A DNA stretch of 64,000 nucleotides from Plutella xylostella (GCF_932276165.1 NC_063993.1:3172001-3236000); one strand, 5' to 3'. Shown: positions 30,713 to 44,000, counted from the stretch's first letter. Made by a program: numbers and translations. Notes: generated from the letters alone by a model not told the origin.

Positions 30713-30982
30713 AGTCCACAATGCTGTACCTGATGATGTGTTTATCAACGATATGTGATTATATCCGTCCTTAGTTTAGTGTACATTATAAAGATAATTT
30801 TAATCTAAGACCGTATGTATGTATTTTATAATTTATGAAGTATTAGATAAAATTGATGCATTTATTAGTTAGATAAGATTCACGTGTTTTGCAACATAGA
30901 ACTCAAGTATTATGTTGGATAAGACATCGATTACAAGGAAATCATAATCAAATAATTGTTTTTCTAAACAAACATTTCAACT

Positions 30983-30988
30983 AATAAA
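30983..30988 (+). terminator. Candidate WDR19 poly(A) signal
   Basis: AATAAA lies about 270 bp after the WDR19 stop codon, the first canonical signal in good position on the plus strand. The AT-rich stretch from 30713 would be the 3' UTR. Confidence 0.6.
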
Positions 30989-31529
30989 AGCTGGTTCAAA
31001 GATGAGATAAAAAGGTTCAAGGGTTTTGAGGCTGAGTGGGAAATTTAGTCGTCAACGCTCTGTAGTTTCTGTGTCTCTTGGTCTGACTTGCCTCACTAGG
31101 CACACTTATCCTTGACGGCTGACCACAGCCATGAGAGACTATACATACATACAAAAATATTATATACTGTAATTATATATAGGTCTACTAATCCTACTCT
31201 TCACACAAGCCTGGGAAAAAGGAGTAGAAAATGTAAATACTTTTTATCATTGTCTGATATTTTTACCTATACCTAATTAAGGACAATGTAAATATAGGAT
31301 ACCGGTTCATTATCTATTTTTGTGCAAAAATTAAGATTTTATCAATAGAAAACTGGCTAAACAATTTTGAGTTTCAGTTTTGTACTCTTTTTGCCATAGG
31401 CTGTATATGGATCATACCCTCTTTATTTTATACCTACTTCACAATGTGAGGATAGGTATGCTGAAGTTAATTTTTAATAATAGTTCACTAGGTTTGGGAG
31501 ACCAGTTTTTCTCGTATGGTCGGTGGGTC

Positions 31530-31950
31530 CGGCGTGAATTATTTTACATTGAGAGAGATTTTCCGTTTCCCGTTGAATTTCGTAGCAGTTTTCCTTCTAA
31601 AACCCCTGTTTCCGGCATAGTGGCGCCACCTGGCGTTTGCGCGCCATTTTTAGTTTGCTACCGGACGTAAATTATTTTATATTGATAGAGCATTTCCGTT
31701 TCGCGTTGAATTTCGTTCCAGTTTTCCTTCTAACGCCCCTGTTTCAAGGAAGTGGGAGTCATTTTCTTTGTCATTGGAAGATTCCCGTTCGAGCAACATC
31801 GTGTGCACTGTGCAGCGTCTACAAGATCGCTGCCTGTTGCTAAAATTATAATAACATAAGTTTTGATCAAGTTACAGTGTTTGTGATTTCTAAATCAGTG
31901 TATGTGAGAAAAGGAATTGGTGTATAAGGAAAAGGAATAATCTGTAAGTA
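31530..31950 (+). repeat. Direct duplication of about 131 bp followed by a donor-like site
   Basis: 'ccggcgtgaattattttaca ... ccttctaaaacccctgtttc' (31530-31612) recurs at 31661-31743 as 'ccggacgtaaattattttat ... ccttctaacgcccctgtttc'. About 200 bp after the second copy is 'aataatctGTAAGTAAA' (31943), a strong donor. It could be a non-coding first exon, or simply a repeat; I saw no matching downstream exon. Confidence 0.5.
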
Positions 31951-32044
31951 AATATTTTTTCATTATGAGCTTGGTGAAAAATACCCACATTGTTTATAAA
32001 GGCTAGGTACTTATATTTTATTTTTGTGTTTGAACACCTGTACA

Positions 32045-32230
32045 TGTATGAACATGTACAGGGTGTTGAGAAAGGGTATACTAAGCCGAAAGGGGGGAAA
32101 CTTTGTAGGTCACGTGACTTTTTACTATCGGGAACATATTTTTTTCACGAATTTGCAAAACTGGTAGTACAAAAGTTGTTCACAATGGCTCCCTGAGTCA
32201 CCCCCTTGCACCCTTTTTGCATCACCTGCT
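32045..32230. mobile_element. 'acagggtgttg...agggtatact' element, copy 1
   Basis: Starts 'acagggtgttgagaaagggt' with 'ctaagccgaaagg' and 'cacgtgactttttac', ending near 'caccctttttgcatcacc'. The ends are inverted matches (GGGTG...AGGGT against ACCCT...CACC). Related copies are at 33990-34245 and 36825-37205. Confidence 0.6.
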
Positions 32231-33989
32231 TGGTTTTATTCTGTACAGTTCGAGTCGTGTCTGGAAAAGTTAGCTAATGTAATCTATAGCTACCTCAGAG
32301 AATAATTCTTGTAAATACTTCTGATTTGCTCATTAAAGATAAACGTGAGCTAATCTAGCGCAGCCAGTAAAAAAAAAAGTTTTTCCCAAAACTACTGTTT
32401 TACACCCTCTTCATACTAATTCATTAGAACCTACCAATGCCCAGTACCTAGAATGTAAAAATGCCAACTCCCCTTTCTGGCGGAAACGACCTCAGCATCC
32501 ACATCCTCGGACGTACCGAGGTAGGTTCAAAGTTATGGTTTAAGGGGATCCCTAAAGCTAAAATGCTAAAGTCGGCTTGATATACTTGATTAGATTGGAA
32601 AAACGGTGGCTTCTATCACATTGATAAAAATATATTTTGTAGCAGAGGGTATACTGAACATGTTAGTTGCTTATAAATTGGTGCAGGATTATAATAAGTA
32701 TGTTAAAAAAAATTGCAAACACACCATGTCTTTTGCCATTTTTTGACTTATTATGAAAAAACCCTCGAAATCAGAGGGCCCATTTTCATGGAATCTTATA
32801 TGTATGTGTAGGTAATTAAATTCTTAACAAAGTTACCTTAAAGAGTTGGATTTAATGGACCAGAAGTCAACTTTTTTTGCAAAAAACTAATAAATTCCGG
32901 TTTAAAAATGATGACACCGTGACAGATTTCAGATTTCTTCAGTCGTCGCCCTGGTGGCGGCCTGTTAGGAGCGATACCCACGCCATTTTATTTTTTAACA
33001 AATATTTCACAAAAACTGATTAAATCAACAAATTATGACTACAAGTATTATAATACATATGCATTTGCTATGGAAAGTTAATTTTCTAATCATTTTAGAT
33101 GCAGAAAAGCCGAAAATTCTTAGAAAACATTTCGCCTTTTCGATTTGTTTACATTTTTTACTATAGAGTTACAGATGCATAGATAAAGGTAAACATTGCA
33201 CATAATGACACTTATTAGATTCTCCGAATAAGAACTATACGGTCAATGCAGTATGCCAAAGCGCGAGCCTGTTTATATTCTGAGGGGTAATTTATTTTAT
33301 TTTAACGGTTGTGTATGCTAGGTAAGCTACACAATATACAGGGTGTTGAAAAGTAAGTTCATAATTTGTTTTATTTGAAACCAAAAACCGTAGTTAATTA
33401 AAAAAATATATATTTTAAGATGTGGTAGTCTGTACACTACAGGTTGTTAAAAATAAGTAAGTAATTTTAAAAATTGAAGATCTAAAATTTACATAATTTT
33501 TTAAATCTATTTACCTAACAAGCTTTGCAAAAAAGCGGTTAAGTGCGACTGTATCTCGCCATGAAAAAAATGAAATGTTTACTGTAGCTATGAATTTTAT
33601 GCGTTACAAGTGGAATAAAATACCGCATAATATTATGTACAACTATGTAAGAGCCTAGTTTAAAAAAAAAAACTCATAAGAAAATATTAAATACACAGGT
33701 TTTTTAACCCCTGAAGGAAATAGAGGGGTGTTATAAGTTTAAAGTAAGGGCTGAATTTTTTTTTTAAATTAGGGTGATAGGTAATGTATATTTTTAATGA
33801 TTTTTTCAAATAGATAAATGTTATACCATTTTTAAATTGCCATAAAATTACCTATAGTTATAGTTATAGTTATAGAAAAGGGCAGGGCTACCAGTGCCCA
33901 TTCGCCACTGCAACCTAAAAGATCTATAAATTATGACTCCCCATGCCGAGTCTCACTCTACAGGCCCAGGTCTTTTATAAACCTGATAT
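32231..33989. other. AT-rich intergenic stretch with transposon fragments
   Basis: No gene seen. A further 'acagggtgttgaaaagtaag' end lies at 33340. 'tatagttatagttatag' is a short simple repeat at 33850-33875. The remainder has no recognised structure. Confidence 0.5.
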
Positions 33990-34245
33990 TACCTATACAG
34001 GATGTTGCAAAAAGGGTATACTGTGCCGAAAGGGTTTGACTCAGGGGTTATTCTGAACAACTTTTGTTCTCCAAGTTTAAAAATAAATTCGGTCTCTATA
34101 GTAAAAAGTCACGTGATCGAATAAGTTTCTATGTAAAAGGTTTTGTTACGTGAATTTTCAAAATTGTAGAAGAAAAGTGGATCAGAATGGCACCTAAATC
34201 CACTTTTGGCTAAGCTTTATACCCTTTTTTCATTATACCTTGTAT
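33990..34245. mobile_element. 'acagggtgttg' element, copy 2
   Basis: Starts 'acaggatgttgcaaaaaggg' followed by 'tatactgtgccgaaagg' and 'aaaaagtcacgtgatcg'. It ends 'taccctttttt...taccttgtataaa', the inverted complement of its start. Its internal order matches copy 1. Confidence 0.65.
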
Positions 34246-34559
34246 AAAATATCGTCAGCGTCACCTTAGATCGTAATCATCGTAACTCCTCGTGACCAAA
34301 ATTTAGAGGAGACAAAAATACTGTTTTATTTGTAGTTCTAGTTGGCATACTACCCACCTAAAGTTTTTTTTAACTAGCCTAAAAATGATTTGTTTAGACA
34401 GTCTATCTTCCTGTTCAACCGCAGCCTGAGTGCCAGTGACTCAATGACTGAAAGGAGGCCATTAGTGCTCCTAAATAAATAAAGCAGGCCTGTAGATTAT
34501 CTTTCAGTGTACCGACACATCTGATTGCTGTAAGAGCCTGATAAGGTTCTACCTTTTTT

Positions 34560-35300
34560 GGCATAAGATTTTTTTGCCTAATCTCGTATTGCATAGTAAC
34601 GTTTGGTCAAAGTCTCGTTTCGCCGAAAATCGTATGGCATAAATCTCGTTTAGTAAAAAGTTATTTCGCATAACATTGTTTAGCCTAATAATGGTATGGC
34701 CAAATCTTGAATAGCCTAATAATGCTATGGCATAGATTTATACAAAGTAATAATATTCGTTTGGCTTTAACTTTGACGGAGCGTCTCCCTACATAGCGCA
34801 AACTGGTGCCTTGTATTGTTTCCGCTGTTTGGAAAACGCTCCGCTCCGCTTCGCTGCGCTCCGCTTTGGTTTTGATGAACATGTGCACCTAACACGCTCC
34901 TCCTCGCTTTGCTCGTCGTCGCACCTATTTTTAGGTTTCGATCTCATGGGGTTTGTAATAATTATATTGGTCGTTAACTTTCGATTTTTTGATCATACAA
35001 TAATATCGTGATTTTCGGGATGTAGGAGAAAAATACCACAATTTGTACATTTACTACATACTTAATATATTATTTATTAAGATAACATTAGGAGAAACAA
35101 GATTATACATAGGTATAGACGAACATAAATTTGAGCAAACGAAACTTAGGTGTTTAAAGATTGTGCCTAAAGAGTTTTAGACGAAACGAGCCTTATGCCA
35201 CATAAGTCTTGGCAAAGTGATGGTTCGGCCAAAAAAGTTTAGACCATACGAGTTATGCGAAATGAGTTTTGGTCAATAAAGATTATGCCAGATGAGCGGA
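34560..35300. mobile_element. Foldback element with degenerate word-array arms, copy 1
   Basis: The left arm (34560-34760) is a run of varied words (ggcataa, atctcgt, gcctaat, catttcgc-like). The right arm (about 35090-35290) has them inverted (ttatgcc, acgag, attatgc). Between them is a GC-rich core (about 34785-34935) with 'cgctccgctccgcttcgctg' and 'cacgctcctcctcgctttgc'. The core is shared with 51720-52870, but the arm words differ. No coding frame. Confidence 0.6.
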
Positions 35301-36100
35301 ACCCGCCTGATAAGCTCTTCGAACGAGTCATACCTCTGTGGTGGTACGGTTTCGACCTTTCGGACAGTCAGTTTGGCATCCGAAATGCGGATTCGAATAG
35401 TGGGTACAATACTTTGCGTTCGTTCACTGTCGGAGCAGGATAAGAACCACGGGCGAGTTGTTGCGCTGGCTGTTTGCTTAAAAATAGTAACCGCGTTCAA
35501 CTCTATCCCCTAGAGGGCGAACCTTTAGGGCGGCTCTTGTATACCATCACTTGTCTTCTTATCTGCAGAAAATTGACAGAGGTCATACGTGTCTAACAAG
35601 TACATTAAGGATGCGAAAAGAGAGGGTTTGTTTTCACTGAAGAAGTTCAGTTGCGGAGTTCCACAGCGGTAGGTCTTGGACCCCTCTGCTGTGGAACTTG
35701 GCATACAACGCGGTCCTGCAAATCAAGCTCGCAAACGGCGTTAGCACAGTGCATTTTTCTAATGTCACACAGGTCGTGAGGTAGGCTGAGAGCCTCCTTC
35801 GGGGATGACATCCCAATGATTCATTACGAAAAAATTGCTGCAGCTGTGCTCGCCATGCAGTGCATGGGCTACTTCCGAATCTGGGGGGCTGTTGCAAAGG
35901 AGTCCGTTGCCTCTATACGGTACGGGTTCCGTGCGATCTATGATCCTTCCGGGAGCACCTGTCTTGTCAAGTCGAAGAGAATGGCTCGTATTCGACGCAA
36001 CCTGCAGTACTGGTGGGATTGGTTGGAGGACAGGACAGCAGGAAGCTGCAGCAGCCGTCATGCTGTGATTCGACGCATAGATGCAAAAAAAAGTTGAAAG
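35283..36100 (+). pseudogene. Degenerate non-LTR reverse transcriptase remnant (R1-like)
   Basis: Frames broken by stops and shifts carry reverse-transcriptase signatures in order: KLFERVIPLW, LSDSQFGIRNADS (like the xQFGFRxGRST block), then GVPQR and PLLWNLAYNAVLQIKL (like GSVLGPLLWNxxY). The following open frame (35816-36097) is unassigned. The element is clearly inactive. R1-group membership is an impression from the motif wording. Confidence 0.6.
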
Positions 36101-36824
36101 TAACTTCATGTTAATAAAATATTAGATCTTAATTTAACAACATAACATTGCAAAAATAAATTAACATTGTTGAGTATGTTATTGTAATTTACTAAAGTAG
36201 TAATAAAAACAAAGGCTTATTGCATAGTTTTCGTTCACGTTCGCCTACATCGCACGTTGTATATGAGAATAAAGGGTATAATTACTAAGTTTTCTTGTTT
36301 AAAAATCACGGTTTGGGGTTTAGAGGAAAACAAATGGTAAAATGCGGAATACAGTTTTTTTTTCGAATAAAGAGGAAAACATGTGAATTCAAAAAACGTT
36401 TCTATTGACACCAAAGAGTACTTTTCGCCGAGAAAAGTGGAGTTACAATGTTTGCGATCTAAAGTGATGATAGAACTAGAACTGATTTTTTCAGTTCACC
36501 TGCTGTTGAGTGAAATCGTAATTAGGTAAATGACTCCTTGGCATGAAAATAACTTTTTTTTTATAATCGTTATAACAAAACCGTTTTTTTTAATACAGCA
36601 ATATTTGTAGGTGTACTTACAGTGAGCAAAAGAGCGCAGCAAGGTGTAAATTTTTTGGTTTTTAAGAAACAAAAATATTATTTCTATCATATCCCAAATA
36701 CACATAAGTACTTAAAAAAAAAAATACACACTCTCGCCTTGTACTAATACTTGCGGGGGTACTTACATGTTATTATTTTTCTGGTGACCTCCCCATATCC
36801 CTTTGCCAGCTACGTAACCTTTTG
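36101..36824. other. AT-rich intergenic sequence
   Basis: No gene or clear repeat border recognised; several homopolymer runs. Confidence 0.5.
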
Positions 36825-37205
36825 TGACACCCTGTATATGCAGAGTTCTGCAAACTACTGTTCTGCTTTTGAAACACCAAAAAAAAACAGGACGTCTAAC
36901 TAAAAGGTCAAGTGACCAAAAAAAAAATTATATGAAGAAGCGTTTTTTTCATGAATATAAAAAAATTACGTAGGATAAAAGTTTTTCAGAGTGACGCCTG
37001 AGTAACGCCCTTTCGGCTAACTATACTTTTTTTATTACACGGGGGCAGAGTTTAATACAACACCCTGAACTATTAAACTCTGATAATATTTTCGCGATTT
37101 TTTTACATTCTGATTTCATTTCCTGGCTTAGAAATAACATCAATAACATGCTGCACACGTAGGTTTCGGCATAGTATTAAACCCTTTTTGCAACAACCTG
37201 TATAA
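36825..37205. mobile_element. 'acagggtgttg' element ends, copies 3-4 (nested)
   Basis: 'tgtgacaccctgtatatgca' (36823), 'acaacaccctgaac' (37062) and 'accctttttgcaacaacctg' (37182) are inverted relatives of the element starts at 32055 and 33990. They suggest adjacent or nested copies in the opposite orientation. Confidence 0.5.
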
Positions 37206-37568
37206 ATATCGGCACGGGTACGACTTTATATATAATTAATTATTAAATATTAAAAGTACCTACTTTCAAATAAAAATAAATATTTTCGTATCACAAAACA
37301 ATATTACTTACTTAGTATATTTTTAACAAAGTGGCATGTCTTCACTTTTATGTTTTCGAGTACTATGTTAAAATTTCATGTCATTGTCCGTAGAACGCCC
37401 CGCATACCTCAACCCCCCCTCACTAGATTTGACAGATTCTGATTTTCTTCCAGCTTTAGTGACAGCCTTAAAACGAATTTTAATTAGCATCAAGATGGTG
37501 TAAAACGTGGCAGGTTTGGTAAAAACGCTTTCAAACGGAAGTTATGATGTGCTAGTTTTGCTTTTACG

Positions 37569-37726
37569 GTACTACCACAAAAAAACATTTTAAACACTGT
37601 TAAACAAGTGTTTAAACGTTTAACAAGTGTTTAAAACGGAATTTGACAGATTTCGTAGGCGTCTGATAACATCTGTTAAATAGTTAAATAGGTACTAAGT
37701 ATCTAAAGTTTTGTGGTAAGGCCCTT
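37569..37726 (-). mobile_element. 'ctaccacaaaa' MITE family, copy 3
   Basis: Starts 'ggtactaccacaaaaaaaca' and ends 'agttttgtggtaaggccc'. It carries an internal duplication of 'acaagtgtttaaa'. Confidence 0.8.
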
Positions 37727-37730
37727 TAAT

Positions 37731-40465
37731 GTCGGTTAAAAATAAAACCAGAAAGTTAGTGATGAAACATTTATTTTTTCATTTGAAAGAATACCAAGTT
37801 GTAGTTACGCGTCCGCCGCTGAGATTCAAATGAAACATAAAATACAATGTGGTTTCATACAAAAGTACGCACCCTCCCTTGCCTACGCTACAATCGAAAA
37901 TATTCACCTAAAATTACAGCTAACTATGTCAAATACATCTTTATACAACTTAAAATAATGACAAGACGATTATAAACGAAATATATTGAATGTGACAAAT
38001 AAATGTATTGTGCTAAACGTACGGTAAGGTATCTATAGTAAACCCACTCTAAGATTAGGCTATATTTCATTCCCTAGACGTCGTTGACCATTAGCTAACC
38101 TTGTGACCACCGCACTTTTATTACTTGTAATAAGCTTAAATTGATAATCAATAAACAGTTACTGAATTGCGTAGGTTTACACATTTAAAATCTTTGCTTG
38201 AAGAGACATGAAACAATGGTAAAAATACAAAGAAGCCTGACTTGCTACACTAGGGCTTTGTAATATGGATTAACTGACAGTACTTTTTGGATAGATAGTT
38301 TGATTTCCCTCTATTCTATCATAAGTAAATTAGTGTAGCAGTAGCAGTAGTCACCAAATATATCATCACATTCTATTGTTAACTTTTCAGTTTATACTTA
38401 AAATCGTAAGGTTCAAATAGTCTACAAAATTAGGCTGTTATAAAATGACCGCTAGGCAGTGTTCGTTCCTAACCTAACCTAGGAAAGCTTTTCAATGGGT
38501 TACAAAAGAACCTTATTCTATGCATAATAGGATTTATTTTCCTGCAACTTCTCAAGTCTTAGGTATAGGCGTAGATAACATAGGCGTTAAAATTGCAGCA
38601 AAATAATGACCTATACATTTACAAATGTTCATAAGTTAGAAACAATTGAAATATAATGAAACGCTAATGTTGGTGTTACACAGTTTCGTATAATTTAGTA
38701 CGCGTTTTAATTAAATCTACGTGAAAATGATCGATGAGCTGATGAAGCTTGATTATTATAAAATTTACAATTCAATGGAACGGGTGACAATGATAGTTTG
38801 AACTTATTATACCAACAGATGAATTAATTATTCACTGACAGTACGGCCAGAGCTACATTATTTTACAGTAGTTCATAATATCATAAGACATATAAAATAT
38901 TCCCTCAAGTACTCTTTCAAATCATCAAGCTTGTTCTAGCTAATTGGCAATAAGGGGGATGAAATTATTCTACAAACCTTGTCTTGCATGGTAATGTTCC
39001 GTTGGTAAATATTTGGCAAGAACAATATTAAAGATCTTTTAACAAATACATACATTTTGTTATAAATTCATCTATCGGATTTTCTTATAAGTATTGCATT
39101 CAATTGATGAGGCTTCGTTAAATTCAAGCCCAGGGATTTACTATTCCTCTGGACGCTATTATCTATTTAAATAAAGTTTATATTTAGTCAAAAGAGTGGA
39201 TTATATCATAAGAATAATACTGGACGAATTAAAGCAATAACTTCATAAACTTATCTGTGCTGATATAATGATAAAAAGATTATAATTTGTATAAATATTA
39301 TTTATAACGGTTACAATATTCGTAAATATTTGACATATACTTTGATGGCCGGATATATAATTTGTAAATACATGTATGGGTACAGTCCACTCTTTTAAAC
39401 TTTAAGATATAATTTGTGAAATATATTTACAGGTTAATGTATAAAAATATTAATTTAAATGATACATGATGGCACTTGATTGCGTTAAAAGGGTGGAAAT
39501 CATTCAAAAATAATTAGGTTATACAATATTAAATAAATAGCTAAGAGTAGACATAATTTATAAACTAAAGAAATTCATTTTATAATTTGACACATTGGAG
39601 AATAGTGAAGAATAGATTATAATAATGATCAATTGATCAGTTATCGAATATTAACAATCCAATTAGTTACGTCGATGCATAATATAATTAATATTATTTT
39701 ATAAGGGAATGTATAAAAATTAGTTTCAACTATATCAAAGTTAATTCCTCAACAATAAATACTATAAATCTTTGGTTTCATTTAGTCGTTCGCTTACAAA
39801 AAATACGATTTCGTTTTTCTGTTGCAAAGAAACGTGCGTTGGAATGATCGAATGTCTTCTCATAGAATGATGTTAATGTTACAATTTGAAGATTTATATT
39901 ACATCTACCTATAGTTCATAAGAACAACACCTATCAAATGTAGCTCACAAATATTCTTATTACTCAGTGCATTTTACAATAAGAATCCGTGAATAATACG
40001 ACATGAATACAAAGACCAAGATAAATAGTAACTGTATTTGGCACTAGACTCAATGTGAGCTTAATTTGTAGGTACCTATGTCTTCTAAGAGAGGTATAAG
40101 TACTAAGTCATCAGTTCTAAAACGCTAAGGCCTGCAACTGTACACTCGAGAGTGGAAACACTATTTTACTGTAACACGTCTAGGTATTGCTCTCGGGACC
40201 TGTACGGACGATAAATATACATACGATTTTGAGCATCAAAATCCAGATTTACCGCGACGAGAGTTTTGGTACAGATGGCAAAGTATTTAAAAAGTAACAT
40301 TATCAGGAAAAGAAAATCAGTTAGGTACATACGAAGACAAAATTGATTGCTATAAAAACAGAAACTATTGATACAACACAATGTTACACAATTACCCACT
40401 TGTACCAAAGCCCTTATTCCTTCTTTGTCGTGATCCATGTAGCCACATTCTTTCATTGGCGACGT
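37731..40465 (-). other. Candidate long 3' UTR of SHANK (or intron to a SAM exon)
   Basis: About 2.7 kb of AT-rich, apparently repeat-free sequence directly after the SHANK stop codon, unlike the transposon-dense DNA to its left. A minus-strand AATAAA lies at 37770-37775 near its far end. I found no SAM domain coding here in either direction. This is either a long 3' UTR or, less likely, intron. Confidence 0.5.
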
Positions 40466-41042
40466 CTACTGCAGATGCGCGAGCGTCTTGGGCAGCGCGG
40501 CGACGACGCGGACGCGGTCGCTGAACTGCGGCGGCGGCGCCAGCACGGGCACGGCGTCGGGCGCGCCCGCCGGCTCCTCGGGCGGCGGCGGCAGCTCCGC
40601 CAGCGACACGGCCGCCTTGCCGCGCCGCCCCGGAGCCTTCTCCGGGTCAACCCCTAACCTCTCCGCCGCCGACTTACCTCGCCCTATCGACCCGCGGAGC
40701 AAAGCCGCAGTAGCCCGCTTACGGGTTAGGGAATTATGTCGCTGCATCGGAGGCGGGGGAGTCGCGATGCTTTCGGATGAACTGTGCACGGGCTCGGTGC
40801 TGATGACGTCGTTGGAGGATTTGACGGTGACGGATGCGCAGAAGGAGACCTTGTCGCGCTTGTGCGGCGGCCGCGCCTGCGCCTCCTGGTCGGACGACAC
40901 GCCCGACGACGAGTTGTCGCCGTCGTCGCGCTCCGCCAGTTCGTCCCCGCAAGACTTGGACGACTTGAGGCGGGTGCGGATCTTCTGGATCTCGTCCACG
41001 GAGAACGAGTGTTGCATGGAGCCGGACCCGGAGCTGCTGCCG
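40466..41042 (-). CDS. Shank: SHANK last exon found, C-terminus
   Basis: Acceptor ctccttgcag just above 41042. The exon encodes HSFSVDEIQKIRTRLKSSKS, SSGVSSDQEAQ, DKVSFCASVTV, a proline-rich stretch and FSDRVRVVAALPKTLAHLQ before TAG (40468-40466). The plus-strand frames over this exon are shadows caused by its high GC content. Confidence 0.88.
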
Positions 41043-44000
41043 CTGCAAGGAGGGAGGTGTCAGGTGGGTGGCACTTGCACTTGTTTGTTGATTTGTGAAT
41101 AGGGGTGGCGGTTCGATGATGATGTGTGGGCGATTTTTGTTGAATAATTTTAAGGTTGGACAGGCTTCAGCGTAATTTCATAGTTGTCAAGTAATGAATG
41201 ATCTTTAAAGCATATTTTTATTCCCATTTGAAAGCAAATGTTCAGACAAATAGGGGCACAAAAAGATGGAATGGGATGCTTATGGACAAACACTACGAAT
41301 GTGTTAACTTTTTGAAAGATTTTTTTTGACACAATCTAAAATGATTGAAACAGTGTTCACAGTTATGTAAGATGCAACAGTAGGACAAAAGCTTTCCGGA
41401 TAATAATTATATTTTTATGCAACAATACAAAAAGCCTGGTCCCGATTTATAAACACAAATTGTGATATCAAAGTAATACCTTATCAAGACTACATTTGTT
41501 AAACTCAAAATACATTTGAATTTATTTAACAATCCGAGCATGTGCTAAAAGTATAGATTCATGCAGTGATGTCCTGAAAAACACAGTAAAAATAAAATAA
41601 AACTGCCTTTTAATCTTTTTTAAATTAACTGTTGCCCTTTGAGCTCCGCTTCACTTTAAAAAGTTTTACCCTGGGAATTCCGGAATTAAAATCTTCATTC
41701 AACCAAATCGGTTCAGCCGTTTGACTTATAAATAGTGTAAAAAAACTCATTTTATTTTATATGTTTGCTTATGTTGCTTTGATGAAAGTCCTTACTATGG
41801 GAGAAAAAGGTTTAAAAAAATCCAAAGGGTTCATGAATAAATGTGAAGATAGGAAAAATTAGTGTGTTGTTTAAAAAAATGATTTTGTTTACATCAGTTT
41901 AAATGATTTTAATTTTTTACATGTATAGTTAAGCATAAAAATATGCATACTAAGAGTTTCAGTATACAGTATACTGTATCACTATACCGTATCTGTACCA
42001 GTATCAGGATCAGTATCAATATACAGTATCCGTATCAGTATCTGCATACTGTATGAGATGAGTATCAATATACAATCATGAGTATGCGTATATATGTATA
42101 TCAGTATCAGAATACAGTATCCGTATTAGTATCTGCATACAGTATAAGTATACTATCGGCATACGGTATCAGTACAGTATCAGTATTCAGTATCTGTATA
42201 AAATAGCTCACAGTAATAACGTAAACATATACCATGGACTGATGTCATCAAAATAATGTTATAATAAACTACTCTCAGGGAACCTAACAACATAAATATA
42301 ATTATGATAAAATCGTAGATACACGAGGGTTTCGATGTATCAATTTTCTAGCGTCTAAAATGACTGGTCTAATCCGAACGATTTCAAAAAATACTTCACA
42401 GATTAGAAGCTCTGTTATCATAAAGTTAGGATATTTTTGATCCGGATATCCTCAAGAAAAACTTTTAGAGGATGGCTCGGGATAACAGCTAGTACAGTTT
42501 GAAAAGACTAATTTATCCAGCACTCCATTCTCCGATGCCTGACAATAACTTTTATACCAGGATATTCATAACAATTAGAATATGTTTCTTTAATCGCCGC
42601 TCTGGGTCATATCGCCATACACAGCCATTATCCTTTTGAGGCCGATATTTGTTTTTTATAATTTCTACCACAATAAAAATAAAATCATCTGTGTCAACTC
42701 ATTTCACATCCTGTAAAACCCTTTATAGCTGAAAACCAGCGCTATGGCCTACCATAGCATCAAGCTGAGCTAGAACCCGTTTCAGCACCGGGAAGCAATA
42801 CTCATGCTAATTTTTTATCACTTTTTATTTACTTATAATTGTTTTGTTTCTGTGTGAGCGAAATAAAATCATCATCATCATCATCATCTACCGCCCACTG
42901 TTGGGTATAAATGAATTTTCTCTATTTCTACACCCAGCTGCAGTAAGTATACAAACCTGGCGTTGCTGTTAGCGCTAGTCTCGGCCGGGGGCGGCTCGGG
43001 CTTGGCGCCCCCCTCCGCCTCGCCCTCCGACTCCGACATGCTGTAGTCCGGCTCTGGGATAGGGGGCGCTGGCGTCGAGTTCTGAAAATATATATTTTTT
43101 TGTTAGTTTAGCAAACTTTTTGTGTAACCGATGATGTAAACGGGCAAAGGCAGCGTGGGTCGCCCTCCTGCCCGCTGGACCGACGATCTTAGGCGGTTCG
43201 CCGGTAGTTGCTGAGACCGAGTGTTGTGGCGCTCCTTAGAAAAGGCCTATGTCCAGTAGTGGATGATTATCGGCTGACGATGATGATGATGTAAACGTAG
43301 TGTAGGGTGCCCGCAGGCTAGATGGGGTGACGACTTGCGAAGGGTGGCTGGTACTGATTAGATGCGGATAGCTATAGATCACATCCAGTGGTTATAATTA
43401 TAGTGACCCTGAATGCTATGTCATAGGTCCCGGGTTCGATTCCCGGCCGGGTCAGATATTGGTTTAAACATAGATATTTGTTCCTGGGTTTTTTCTTGTG
43501 ATATCTCCAACGCGCCTGTCAAGCGTGGAGATTATGGAGGAGGCTTCTGTCCTGCAGTGGATTACGGGCTGTGTATGTATGTGTGTATCTACACACTGGG
43601 CTTCTTTTAACGCCATGTGTACCCTATAGGTGTTAGGACGTCTATAGGTACATTGATGCACTCCGCCTGCCCTCTTATATCTTTCATGAGTATACGACGC
43701 AGAAAAAGACATTTCGGTCTTCTTATGTATCAGTGACAAACACTAACTTTGTGGTGAGAGGATTAACTAGTCAGATCGATCGTCAGAGCGAGAGTAGTTC
43801 CAGAGTGCGCCGGACGTATATGTAAGTATAAAGACGTATATAGTATTATATAGTCTACGCGCATTTCGGTCAGCTTCCACAAACGGCACTGTACCTGTCT
43901 AGTGAAGCCCTTGTTGTTGTATGGCTGTGCGTACTGGTTGGCGGGTTCGTCCGCGGACTGCGGCCGCGTCGGGCCCGCCCACGAGCGGAGAGACGCGGAT

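Noticed and set aside
32045..37205. A single large 5-kb transposon bounded by 'acagggtgttg' and its complement
   Set aside because: Several internal copies of the same ends, in both orientations, fit a cluster of separate small elements better than one long element; no element-wide coding frame.
40488..41102. Plus-strand 204-aa open frame
   Set aside because: It is the complement of the last SHANK exon. The minus frame carries the conserved HSFSVDEIQKIRTRL motif and joins the other exons in phase.
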